This document shows, piece after piece, positions 51,576-60,467 of a DNA stretch of 64,000 nt. Numbering within the stretch: position 1 is the stretch's first letter; each line of letters begins with the position of its first letter. This DNA comes from Affinundibacterium macrobrachii (GTDB lineage: Bacteria > Pseudomonadota > Gammaproteobacteria > Burkholderiales > Burkholderiaceae_D). Below the pieces are notes generated by a model, which saw only the letters and a program-made list of their open reading frames with translations, had not been told where the DNA came from and did no database searches. The translations under genes and the position numbers were made by a program. The stretch lies in the NCBI RefSeq assembly GCF_014652415.1, contig NZ_BMYT01000006.1:176862-240861 (forward strand), in the 5' to 3' direction.

Positions 51576-54500
51576 ATGCAACATAAAAATCCAATAAAAC
51601 GATCGAATGATATCTTTAACACGTTCGTGCGCCCAGTTAGTGCCCTCGTTTTGGTTCTGGGTTTGCAAGCGATCAGTGTTCCACAAACGGCGATTGCGCA
51701 ATCCTCTACAACAAATGTGGAGGCGAATGCTACGAATCAGACGCAGGCAGGAAAAAAACTCATTACGCACGATGTTTACGCCAATTGGCGCAGCATTCAA
51801 AATGCGGTTTTGAGCCGTGATGGTCAGTGGGCAGCGTATGCATTAGTTGGGCAAGAATCCGATGGCGAAATCGTCATCAAAAACGTACGTGACGCTAAAG
51901 AGTGGCGTGCACCGCGCGGTAATAATCCAGTATTTAGTTACGACGGCAAATTCGTTGCGTTCTCAGTGTTGCCAACGCGTGCTGACCTTGAAAAAGCAAA
52001 GAAAGCGAAAGTAAAACCAGAAGATGCGCCGAAAGCGAGTGTCGGTGTTATGGACTTATCAACCGGCGTAGTCGAATACGTTGAACGTGTAAAACGCTTC
52101 AGCTTTCCAGAAGAAGGAACAAGCTTGTTGGCAGTCTTGTTAGAGCCTGCGAAAGAGCTGAAGAAAGAACTGAAAAAAGAAGAGACTGTAAAAGCAGACA
52201 GTTTAAGTGGTGATGACGCTAATGCGATGCAAGATGCAAGTGGGAATTCACAAGAGCAATATGATCAGCAAGCAATGATCGCTGCGGCTGGAGCAGCAGC
52301 AAAAAAGAAAGAACCGGGTACAGAATTAATCATTTGGGATTTAGTACAAAAACAGAAAACTTCTATCTCAGATGTCGCTGATGTAACTTGGAATAAAGCG
52401 GGCACTTTGTTGGCCTATTCGGTTTCATTGAAAGATGTCGCTAAGGACGCTGCAAAAGACGCTGCGAAGGAAGCAAGCAAGGAAGTAAGTAAGGATGCAA
52501 CTAAAGATCAATCGGTAGAAGCGGCAAAGTCTGACAACAACGCGGCACAAGATAAAGTGAAAGCCGTTTCTCAAGCAGAAGGTGTCTATCTGTGGTCCGC
52601 TGATACCAAGCTAGCTAAGCCAATACTTACTGGCGCCGGTAGCTACAAATACTTACGATTTGACGATGCTGGCCAACAATTTGCGGTGTTAAGTAATCGC
52701 GATGAGTTGGCTAAGAAAGCAAAGGATACGCAAGTGTATTCGTTGTTTTATTGGCGCGCTGATGCGCCGCAAGCGAAGTTGCTCGTCAATGCAGAATCGA
52801 ATGGAATGACCAAAGGTTGGGCGCCAAGTGAGTACGCTGATCTCAGTTTTAGCAAAGATGGTCAACGCTTGTTTTTGAGTACCGCTGAATTGCCCGTCAC
52901 GCCACCAAAGAATGCTGTTGAACCAGTGAAGGTTGATCTTTGGCATTGGAAAGATCCCGAGTTACAGTCGATGCAAAAAGCTAACGCTGAGCGCGACAAA
53001 CAACGCTCTTATCGTGCGGTTGTACATTTAGCTGAAGGTAAGTTTGTGCAATTGGCTAATAAGCTGATTCCCCAGATTATGTTGAATGACAATGCCCAAT
53101 TTGCGATGGGAATTAGCACGCTGCCCTATCGTCATTTGATGTCATGGGACAGTTTGTATTACGACGCTTATGCGGTTGATCTGCAAAATGGACAAGCGAA
53201 AATGCTGGTAGAAAAATCGCGCTTTATGCCGCAGTTTTCCCCAGCTGGTAAATATGTTGTCTACTTCGATGCCGATAAAAATGTGTGGTGGTCTCATGCA
53301 ACGACTGACGGCAAGAAAACAAATTTGACAGGACATATCAAGACACGTTTTGAAGACCAACAACGTGACACGCCAGAACCCAAAAATGCTTTTGGTGTAG
53401 CAGGTTGGACCAACGATGATGCCAGCGTAGTACTCTATGATCAATTTGATTTATGGGAAGTGAATTTGCAGTCTAAAGCAGCACGTAATTTGACTGCTGG
53501 TTTCGGTCGAAAAAATCAATTAGAGCTGCGCTATGTACATTTGGGTGATGTACGTCAAAGTCCGCAAACCAAAGCTTTACCTGCGGACAAACCGTGGATT
53601 TTGTCGGCGACGCATGACGTGAATCAGTCGACTGGTTACTACACCATTCAGCCTACCCCGAATCAGCCGCTTGAACCTAAGCGTCTGATTCATGGAGATA
53701 AGTTGTATTCTGGTTTAATGAAAGCAAAAGATAGCGACACGATTTTATTTACGCAGCAAACGTTCACAGAATTTCCTGATTTGTGGAGTGCGGATTTAAG
53801 TTTTGCCAAACCGCAGAAAATTAGCTATGCGAATCCTCAGCAAGTGCAATATAACTGGGGCACGCAAGAGATGATTGACTACACCAGCGCTGATGGGAAA
53901 AAACTCAAGGCTTTGCTCGCTAAGCCTGAGAACTTTGATCCGAAGAAAAAGTATCCGATGATGGTGTATATCTACGAAAAGATGACAGACAATATGCATC
54001 GTTTCGTCTCACCAGCGCCAGCGCAAAATATCAACGTCACACGTTATGTTAGCAACGGATATGTTGTGTTGCGTCCGGATATTGTTTACAAAACTGGTTA
54101 CCCAGGTAAGAGTGCACTAGATACCGTAGTACCTGCGGTGCAGCAAGTGATTGCTAAGGGTTATGTTGATCCAAAACGTGTCGGTATTCAAGGACATAGT
54201 TGGGGCGCTTACCAAATCAGCTACATGATTACGCGCACCAATATTTTCCGCGCTGCTGAAGCTGGCGCGTCGATGGCAAATATGGTGAGTGGCTATGGCG
54301 GCATTCGTTGGGGCGCCGGTATTAGCCGTGCCTTTCAGTATGAAAAGCAACAAAGTCGTATTGGCGGAACGCCTTGGGATAGTACCGCGAAGTATGTAGA
54401 AAATTCACCGATTTTTGCGATCGATAAAGTGCAGACACCATTTTTGACAGTGCATAACGATGATGATGATGCTGTGCCTTGGTACCAAGCGATTGAGTTC

Positions 54501-54746
54501 TTTACTGCAATGCGTCGCTTGAATAAGGAAGCCTACTGGTTCAACTATAACGGTGAAAAACACGGTTTGCGTGACCGCGACAACATTAAGCATTTCACTG
54601 TTCACATGAGTGAATTCTTTGATCATTATTTGCTGAATAAACCACGTCCGGAATGGATGGATAAACCAGTGCCATATTTGGAAAAAGGTAAGCGTGATGT
54701 GATGGGACAATTCATTCCAGTTAAAGCAGCAGACGTGAAGAAATAG
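51576..54746 (+). CDS. Secreted S9-family peptidase (prolyl oligopeptidase-like), 1056 aa
   Basis: A signal peptide is visible near the N terminus (LVLVLGLQAISVPQTAIAQ). A long beta-propeller region follows, and the C-terminal alpha/beta-hydrolase domain carries GHSWGAY (Ser875), HNDDDDAVPW (Asp) and EKHGLRD (His). Between about residues 285 and 325 lies a low-complexity Lys/Ala/Asp/Ser linker (KDAAKDAAKEASKEVSKDAT). A paralogue lies at 57408-60377. AAAGGAAAGAAG precedes the ATG. It is probably periplasmic or secreted and cleaves peptides. Confidence 0.87.
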   Translation: MQHKNPIKRSNDIFNTFVRPVSALVLVLGLQAISVPQTAIAQSSTTNVEANATNQTQAGKKLITHDVYANWRSIQNAVLSRDGQWAAYALVGQESDGEIVIKNVRDAKEWRAPRGNNPVFSYDGKFVAFSVLPTRADLEKAKKAKVKPEDAPKASVGVMDLSTGVVEYVERVKRFSFPEEGTSLLAVLLEPAKELKKELKKEETVKADSLSGDDANAMQDASGNSQEQYDQQAMIAAAGAAAKKKEPGTELIIWDLVQKQKTSISDVADVTWNKAGTLLAYSVSLKDVAKDAAKDAAKEASKEVSKDATKDQSVEAAKSDNNAAQDKVKAVSQAEGVYLWSADTKLAKPILTGAGSYKYLRFDDAGQQFAVLSNRDELAKKAKDTQVYSLFYWRADAPQAKLLVNAESNGMTKGWAPSEYADLSFSKDGQRLFLSTAELPVTPPKNAVEPVKVDLWHWKDPELQSMQKANAERDKQRSYRAVVHLAEGKFVQLANKLIPQIMLNDNAQFAMGISTLPYRHLMSWDSLYYDAYAVDLQNGQAKMLVEKSRFMPQFSPAGKYVVYFDADKNVWWSHATTDGKKTNLTGHIKTRFEDQQRDTPEPKNAFGVAGWTNDDASVVLYDQFDLWEVNLQSKAARNLTAGFGRKNQLELRYVHLGDVRQSPQTKALPADKPWILSATHDVNQSTGYYTIQPTPNQPLEPKRLIHGDKLYSGLMKAKDSDTILFTQQTFTEFPDLWSADLSFAKPQKISYANPQQVQYNWGTQEMIDYTSADGKKLKALLAKPENFDPKKKYPMMVYIYEKMTDNMHRFVSPAPAQNINVTRYVSNGYVVLRPDIVYKTGYPGKSALDTVVPAVQQVIAKGYVDPKRVGIQGHSWGAYQISYMITRTNIFRAAEAGASMANMVSGYGGIRWGAGISRAFQYEKQQSRIGGTPWDSTAKYVENSPIFAIDKVQTPFLTVHNDDDDAVPWYQAIEFFTAMRRLNKEAYWFNYNGEKHGLRDRDNIKHFTVHMSEFFDHYLLNKPRPEWMDKPVPYLEKGKRDVMGQFIPVKAADVKK

Positions 54747-54781
54747 AAAGTCAAACTAAGTAGTTTCTTTTTTGTTTGTAA

Positions 54782-54810
54782 CGAAAGGGCGATTCAATAT
54801 CGCCCTTTCG
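54782..54810 (+). terminator. Hairpin after the first S9 peptidase
   Basis: A perfect 12-bp stem (54782-54793 with 54799-54810) with a 5-nt loop begins 36 bp after the stop. The T run is short. Confidence 0.75.
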
Positions 54811-54984
54811 CATTTGTTCACCGTGGTTTATTCTCTGCTCGTTTTATAATATTGCTTTAACAGATAAACGCTTGCGAAATATCATTCGAACTAGCTGAAC
54901 TAGCAGCTAGAAGTTGAAAACGAAAGTTTCAAGATACAGCTTCAATATCAAGTTTAAAAAATCTTCAAGGAATACAGAAACTAT

Positions 54985-55404
54985 ATGACGATCACGATTT
55001 ATCACAATCCTCGATGCGGTACTTCTCGTAATACGCTCGCTCTCATCCGTAATAGCGGTGATGAACCTGTTGTGATTGAGTATTTAAAGCAAGTTCCGAG
55101 TAAACAAGAGCTTCAACAAATCTTAGCGGCAATGTCGTTTTCAGCCCGCCAGTTGATGCGAGAAAAAGAAAGTGTGTATCAAGAGCTGGGTCTGGCAGAT
55201 GACAAATGGAGTGAAGACGCGCTCGTCGACGTGATGCTTGCGAATCCTATTTTAATTAATCGACCGATTGTCGTAACCCCTTTGGGAACGAAGTTGTGTC
55301 GTCCATCTGAATTGGTATTAGAGATTCTTCCTTCGGCTCAGCGCGGTGAGTTTCGTAAAGAAGATGGTGAGTTAGTGATCGATGCTGATGGCAAGCGGGT
55401 CTAA
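54985..55404 (+). CDS. ArsC-family reductase (glutaredoxin type)
   Basis: A 139-aa protein with the ArsC opening TIYHNPRCGTSRNTLALI (active Cys11), and the segments KQVPSKQELQQILAAM and NRPIVVTPLGTKLCRPSE, in which an Arg triad site is present. The same fold includes arsenate reductases and Spx-like proteins. True arsenate reductase activity is likely but not certain. AAGGA lies upstream. Confidence 0.88.
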   Translation: MTITIYHNPRCGTSRNTLALIRNSGDEPVVIEYLKQVPSKQELQQILAAMSFSARQLMREKESVYQELGLADDKWSEDALVDVMLANPILINRPIVVTPLGTKLCRPSELVLEILPSAQRGEFRKEDGELVIDADGKRV

Positions 55405-55525
55405 ATACCCAATAGAGATTAAATAGATAGTGGCATTCAATTTGCAATCAATCGCATATTGAATGCCACGATGATTTGGAACATATTTGTCTTTACTTTG
55501 TGAAGACCTTAGATTTTGGTACGCC

Positions 55526-56035
55526 TCATTTACTCAAGGTTTCATGAATACGGCCGACCTCCATCATCGCGGCAGAGCCATACCATTTATGGTACTCAGC
55601 AATCATTTCTCCTTTAATAATCACCGGATCTGTGGCGGTTAATTGTTTGGCTTCTTCTATATCTTTTACTGCGAAAATAAATAGACCTCGCCAGCCGTCG
55701 ACACCATCGAAGGGGCCGGCAACTGCTAACTTTCCTTCTGCGGCGAGTCGTTTCATGTTGGCAAAGTGTCCTGCGAACATTTCATCTCTTTCTTTACCTG
55801 CGGCTATTTTATTGGGGCCAGTTTTCAAAACGACTAGCACGTAATTGCGCATGCCACGTTGATCTGCACCTAGACGTTCTGCCGTTGCCGCATCGTATTT
55901 GGGATTGGTCACAACCGTGGGTGTCTGTGCTTGTGCCAATGCGCCTATTGAAATCGAAAAAATTGTCGTGATGCTCAAGATACAATTTCGTACGCGACTC
56001 AGTACGCAACTTAGTAAGCGAATATTTGATCGCAT
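55526..56035 (-). CDS. Secreted YciI-family protein
   Basis: A signal peptide (ILSITTIFSISIGALAQ) precedes a YciI-like ferredoxin fold: MRNYVLVVLKTGPN, then AGHFANMKRLAAEGKLAVAG and PFDGVDGWRGLFIF. A His-Asp pair typical of the YciI active site is suggested by GHFANM and FDG. The function of the family is unclear. AGGAG lies just before the ATG. The 357-bp gap that follows on the right (56036-56391) shows no gene. Confidence 0.8.
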   Translation of the reverse strand: MRSNIRLLSCVLSRVRNCILSITTIFSISIGALAQAQTPTVVTNPKYDAATAERLGADQRGMRNYVLVVLKTGPNKIAAGKERDEMFAGHFANMKRLAAEGKLAVAGPFDGVDGWRGLFIFAVKDIEEAKQLTATDPVIIKGEMIAEYHKWYGSAAMMEVGRIHETLSK

Positions 56036-56391
56036 AATGCACTCCTGTGGGTTGGGTGGTTAGACATTGTAGAGTTGTAGTCTACTTCTATAGTAATGGA
56101 ATCTGCTAATTATTGTCTTGCCTTATTCAGTTTTTAATTTGGTAAAAGTGTCGTGAAAGTCCTACATCGTCTGAGACTTAACAATTTTTTTAGGTTCATT
56201 GTTGATAGATGATAGGAATGCGCGTGGTTTCCATGCACAATGATTGAACTATGTAGGTATTTCTGATCGATTAAAAGATGAGAAGAAGCAGGGTATTTGT
56301 TATTTAGGTGCTGACGCGTATTTGATGCTTATTTCCTTGAAATGGAAGAAAATTGCTAGTTCGTTTGTACATTTCGAAGTTTGCTATTGTT

Positions 56392-57219
56392 ATGCATGAC
56401 ATTCGTCTTTGCTTTCGCCTTTTGATTCTCTTGATTGCGTCGGCAATCACATATCCCGTTTTTGCTGAATGTTCTCGAACGGTTCAAGTTCCCGTCTCCG
56501 TCACTGGTTTGAGTGTGATTGTAAAAGGTAATCGCTACACCGGGATTACGCCTGATTTTCTCAGTTTGCTAGAGGCGAAGTCCAACTGTCGCTTTGCTTA
56601 TTATCAAGTGCCAAAGAATCGCCAAGAATTTTTATTTGAAAGCGGTAAAGCCGATCTGTTAATTACCACCGTAAAAACAGATAAGCGCGACAAGGTAGGC
56701 CACTTTGTTCCTTTGATTCAAATTCGAGCGACCGTGATTTCTATGCAGTCTGCTGGATCGCCAATTCTGAGTTTGTCCGATTTACTATCGCGAGAACAAC
56801 TCCGCTTGGTTGCGGTACGTGGATTTGACTATGGAGTTGGATATCAAGAAATTTTGAAAGAGATGGCGAAGCGTAAGCGATTAATCATTGAGCCTGATGC
56901 TGTGTCGGTAGCACGTAGCATGCAAAAAAATAGTAATTACGTGACGATTATGACGCCGACTTTGTTTTCTGGATTTATTCGTACCGAAAAAATACTGCAC
57001 GATTTGGAAGGTAAGGTGCGTTACGACAAGTTAGACGAATTACCTTGGACTGATAGCGGGATTTACATTTCAAAATCTGCCTTGCCGCCGAATGATCAAA
57101 TCTATTTAAAAGCGCAGATGGATAAGCTCGCTGCAACGGATGTTGTTTGGAAATCGTATGTAAATGTTTATCCATCCGACGTTGTGAAGCTCGGTTTGCG
57201 GCGCCATTCTGGCGCTTAG
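56392..57219 (+). CDS. Periplasmic substrate-binding-like protein, 275 aa
   Basis: From the ATG at 56392 (13 codons inside the longest reading) the protein starts with a signal peptide (FRLLILLIASAITYPVFA). The rest resembles family-3 solute-binding proteins: GITPDFLSLLEAKSNCRFAY, GKADLLITTVKTDKR and LDELPWTDSGIYIS. It may be an amino-acid or small-ligand sensor that lacks its own ABC transporter genes here. The ribosome site is weak. Confidence 0.72.
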   Translation: MHDIRLCFRLLILLIASAITYPVFAECSRTVQVPVSVTGLSVIVKGNRYTGITPDFLSLLEAKSNCRFAYYQVPKNRQEFLFESGKADLLITTVKTDKRDKVGHFVPLIQIRATVISMQSAGSPILSLSDLLSREQLRLVAVRGFDYGVGYQEILKEMAKRKRLIIEPDAVSVARSMQKNSNYVTIMTPTLFSGFIRTEKILHDLEGKVRYDKLDELPWTDSGIYISKSALPPNDQIYLKAQMDKLAATDVVWKSYVNVYPSDVVKLGLRRHSGA

Positions 57220-57407
57220 TATTTGCAGTGCGGAAACTCCTTTCCTCAATTTCTACATATCTGAACTTACCATTGGTGTCACCGTGACTCAGACTGATCG
57301 TCTCCTCAATTATTCATAGCGTGCACACCTCGACTCACTGGAACTAAGTTAAGATACCGCGGTCAATATTGATCTGTCTTTTATCCCTTTTTTCTTTGGA
57401 GTGTGTA

Positions 57408-60377
57408 ATGCGCCCAGTTTATCCCGCTGTCACCTTAGGTTTTCTTTTGGCGAGTGCCGAAGTTTTAGCTCAATCTGCAGCTACCGTAGATAAAAATATT
57501 CCCGCTACAGCTCCCGCAAATGCGGCTCAGAAAGTCGAAGCTAAATCGGCTGCTAAAGCCCCCGTGGCTGCGACACCACGCCCTATCGAGATCGCCGATA
57601 TGGCTGCTTTCAAAGGAATTAGTGCAGCGGTACTGTCGGCAAACGGGCAGTGGGCTGCGTGGCGTTTGAGTGAAGCGGAGGGAGATGCCACTGTCATTGT
57701 CAAATCCTTGTCGGGCAAAGAGGAATATAGTTTTCCTGCAGGGCAGGGTGCAGGAAGTATTGAATTTTCTGAAGATGGTTTGTGGGCGGCATTTACATCG
57801 CACATGAGCAAGAAAGAACAAGATGCAGCGAAGAAAGCCAAGAAGCCTGTGCAAGCGAAAGTCACACTCGTTGATTTGAAAACGGGTAAATCTAGCGTTG
57901 TTGAAAAAGTGCGTAAATTTGCATTTGCAAATGAGCGTGGTGGTTGGATTGCAATGCATAAGGCGATGGCAGATAGTGCGACACCCGCACCAGCGATGCC
58001 GACAGCACCAGGAGCTCCTGCACCAACGCGCGCCAAAGGTTCAGACTTGCTGTTAAAAAACCTGAAGACTGGAGCTTTGCTGAACCTTGGTAATGTTGCT
58101 GAATTTGAGTTTGATTTCCAAGGTCGCTATTTGGCTTACATCGTTGACGCGAATGACAAAGCGGGTAATGGCGTGGTAGTTCACAACTTGGATAGTGGTG
58201 CCAGTCAGGTGTTGGATGATGGTGATGCAGTTTATGAAAAGTTGCTCTGGAACGATAAGGGAACTGGTTTTACTGTGCTGAAAGGCATAGAAGATAAAGC
58301 CTATGTTGACAAACTATGGAATGCGATTGGTTTTCGGATCGATACCAACAACAGTTTTATGAAGACTACAGTTGATCCTCTAAAGCTGAAAGATTTTCCG
58401 CAAGACATGACAATATCCGGCGACGCACAACCACGTTGGAGTAGAGATTTCGCTTGGATTTCGTTTGGTATTAAAGAAGCGAAAAAGAAACCTAAAGATG
58501 AAAAGAAAGATGCAGATTCCGATGAAAAAGTGAATTTGGTTCTTTGGCATCACCAAGATAAACGCTTACCAACGCAACAAAAGGTGCAACAGGATTTTGA
58601 TAAGAAGCGATCTTCAGCGGCGATTTATCGTATAGCAGAAGCCAAATTTATTCGACTCGGTGACGAAAAATTGACTTCGGTAGCGATGCCTCAGTTTGGC
58701 GATTGGGCGCTGGCACAAGATGATAGTGAGTATCAACGCCAAGCCAGTATGGACGGTCGACGTTTCAGTGATGTGTACGCGCTTAGTTTGAAAACAGGAG
58801 AGCGCCGATTATTGAACAAACAAGCGAGTTGGACGTTTGGTCTGGCGCATGATGGTCGTCATTATTTGCACTATGAAGATGGAAATTTCTTCAGCATAGA
58901 AATGGCTACAGGCAAACGTCATAATTTGACCGCTGGTTTAAACACCACTTTTGTTAATGTCGACGATGATCATAATTTGGTGAAACCACCAGTCACGCCA
59001 TTTGGCTGGAGTTCCGACAGTCGTTTTGTTCTGTTAAGCGATGGTTGGGACATTTGGAAAATGCCAGTAGATGGTGGTAAGGCGACGCAAGTGACGCAAG
59101 ATGGCAAGCGCGATCAAGTGCGTTATCAGCGACGTTTGGTGCTTGATCCCAATGAAAAAGGGATTGATTTAAGTAAGCCTCAGTACTTTAATGCCTATGG
59201 CGAATGGACTAAGAAAGCAGGCTTTTTGCGTTTAGATCCAAATGGTAATGTGAAACGTTTGGCGTATGCTGATGCTGCTTATCGTCGTTTGATTAAGGCA
59301 GAGAAAAGTGACACTTTCTTGTTGTCGAAAGAGACTGCGATTACGCCGCCAGATCTTTATGTGAGCGATGCGCAACTTACGAATATGCGTAAGCTCACCG
59401 ATTTGCAAGAGCAAGAAAAAAATTACACCATGGGCAGTGGTTCGATCTTAGTTGATTACATTGGTACTGATGGCAAAAAACTTCAAGGCGCTTTGTTTTT
59501 ACCTGCCAATTACCAAGCAGGAAAGTCCTATCCAACGGTGGTTTATATCTATGAAAAATTAAGTCAGGGTTTAAATAGCTATACGCCTCCAATGGTTGGC
59601 GGTGGTGGTTTTAACCGCGCGTATTACACCAGCCACGGTTACGCCGTTTTTAATCCTGATATTACATATCGTTTAAACGATCCAGGTGTGAGTGCGAAAG
59701 AAAGTGTGCTACCGGCTTTGCAAGCAGCAATTGCGACTGGGGTGGTCGATTCTAAGCGTGTTGGCTTACAAGGACATAGCTGGGGTGGATATCAAACAGC
59801 ATTTTTGATCACGCAAACCGATGTGTTTAAGGCTGCATCTGCTGGCGCTGCATTGACCAATATGATTAGTATGTACAGTTTGGTTTACAAAAATTCTGGA
59901 AGTACCAATCAAGCGATTTTTGAAAGTAGCCAAGGTCGCTTTCTCGGTAATTACAATGATCACTGGGACGCTTATGTGCGAAACAGTCCAGTGTTCTTTG
60001 CGAAAAACGTCAAGACGCCTTTATTGATGTTGCAAAATGACGTCGACGGCGCGGTTGATTACACGCAAGGCGTCGAGTATTTCAATACTTTGCGTCGTGC
60101 CGGTAAAGATGTTGTGATGTTGGAGTATCCAGGTGAAAACCATGGCTTAGTGAAGAAGCCAAATCAAAAAGACTATATGCAACGCATGAAAGAGTTTTTT
60201 GATTTCCATCTGAAAGATAAGCCTGCACCAGAGTGGTTAAATAAAGGCGTCGCTTGGCTAAAAATGGAAGATCACTTGAAAGAACGCGCTGCTTTAGTTC
60301 GACCAGCAGAAGTAAAAGCTGAAGCAAAAGCGGATGATAAAAAGAATGTGGATGGGAAACCAGCAGCAGGAAATTGA
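57408..60377 (+). CDS. Secreted S9-family peptidase, second copy, 989 aa
   Basis: From the ATG at 57408 (GGAG upstream) a signal peptide (VTLGFLLASAEVLAQ) is followed by an Ala-rich spacer, a propeller region, and a hydrolase domain with GHSWGGY (Ser791), QNDVDGAVDY (Asp) and ENHGLVK (His). It resembles the S9 peptidase at 51576-54746 throughout, so the two are paralogues; three unrelated genes lie between them. The C-terminal tail is Lys-rich. It is likely to cleave proline-containing peptides outside the cytoplasm. Confidence 0.87.
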   Translation: MRPVYPAVTLGFLLASAEVLAQSAATVDKNIPATAPANAAQKVEAKSAAKAPVAATPRPIEIADMAAFKGISAAVLSANGQWAAWRLSEAEGDATVIVKSLSGKEEYSFPAGQGAGSIEFSEDGLWAAFTSHMSKKEQDAAKKAKKPVQAKVTLVDLKTGKSSVVEKVRKFAFANERGGWIAMHKAMADSATPAPAMPTAPGAPAPTRAKGSDLLLKNLKTGALLNLGNVAEFEFDFQGRYLAYIVDANDKAGNGVVVHNLDSGASQVLDDGDAVYEKLLWNDKGTGFTVLKGIEDKAYVDKLWNAIGFRIDTNNSFMKTTVDPLKLKDFPQDMTISGDAQPRWSRDFAWISFGIKEAKKKPKDEKKDADSDEKVNLVLWHHQDKRLPTQQKVQQDFDKKRSSAAIYRIAEAKFIRLGDEKLTSVAMPQFGDWALAQDDSEYQRQASMDGRRFSDVYALSLKTGERRLLNKQASWTFGLAHDGRHYLHYEDGNFFSIEMATGKRHNLTAGLNTTFVNVDDDHNLVKPPVTPFGWSSDSRFVLLSDGWDIWKMPVDGGKATQVTQDGKRDQVRYQRRLVLDPNEKGIDLSKPQYFNAYGEWTKKAGFLRLDPNGNVKRLAYADAAYRRLIKAEKSDTFLLSKETAITPPDLYVSDAQLTNMRKLTDLQEQEKNYTMGSGSILVDYIGTDGKKLQGALFLPANYQAGKSYPTVVYIYEKLSQGLNSYTPPMVGGGGFNRAYYTSHGYAVFNPDITYRLNDPGVSAKESVLPALQAAIATGVVDSKRVGLQGHSWGGYQTAFLITQTDVFKAASAGAALTNMISMYSLVYKNSGSTNQAIFESSQGRFLGNYNDHWDAYVRNSPVFFAKNVKTPLLMLQNDVDGAVDYTQGVEYFNTLRRAGKDVVMLEYPGENHGLVKKPNQKDYMQRMKEFFDFHLKDKPAPEWLNKGVAWLKMEDHLKERAALVRPAEVKAEAKADDKKNVDGKPAAGN

Positions 60378-60388
60378 TGTAGGAATTT

Positions 60389-60456
60389 GCGCTTGCAAAT
60401 GAATGTGTTTGCAAGCGCATCAATAAAAAACCTCGAATCTATTTCGAGGTTTTTTG
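60389..60456 (+). terminator. Double terminator between the second S9 peptidase and the convergent DUF885 gene
   Basis: A first hairpin (60389-60399 with 60408-60418) is followed by a second (60424-60437 with 60443-60456, A6/T6 flanks). The second is a clear bidirectional intrinsic terminator. Confidence 0.9.
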
Positions 60457-60467
60457 TTTTATGCATT

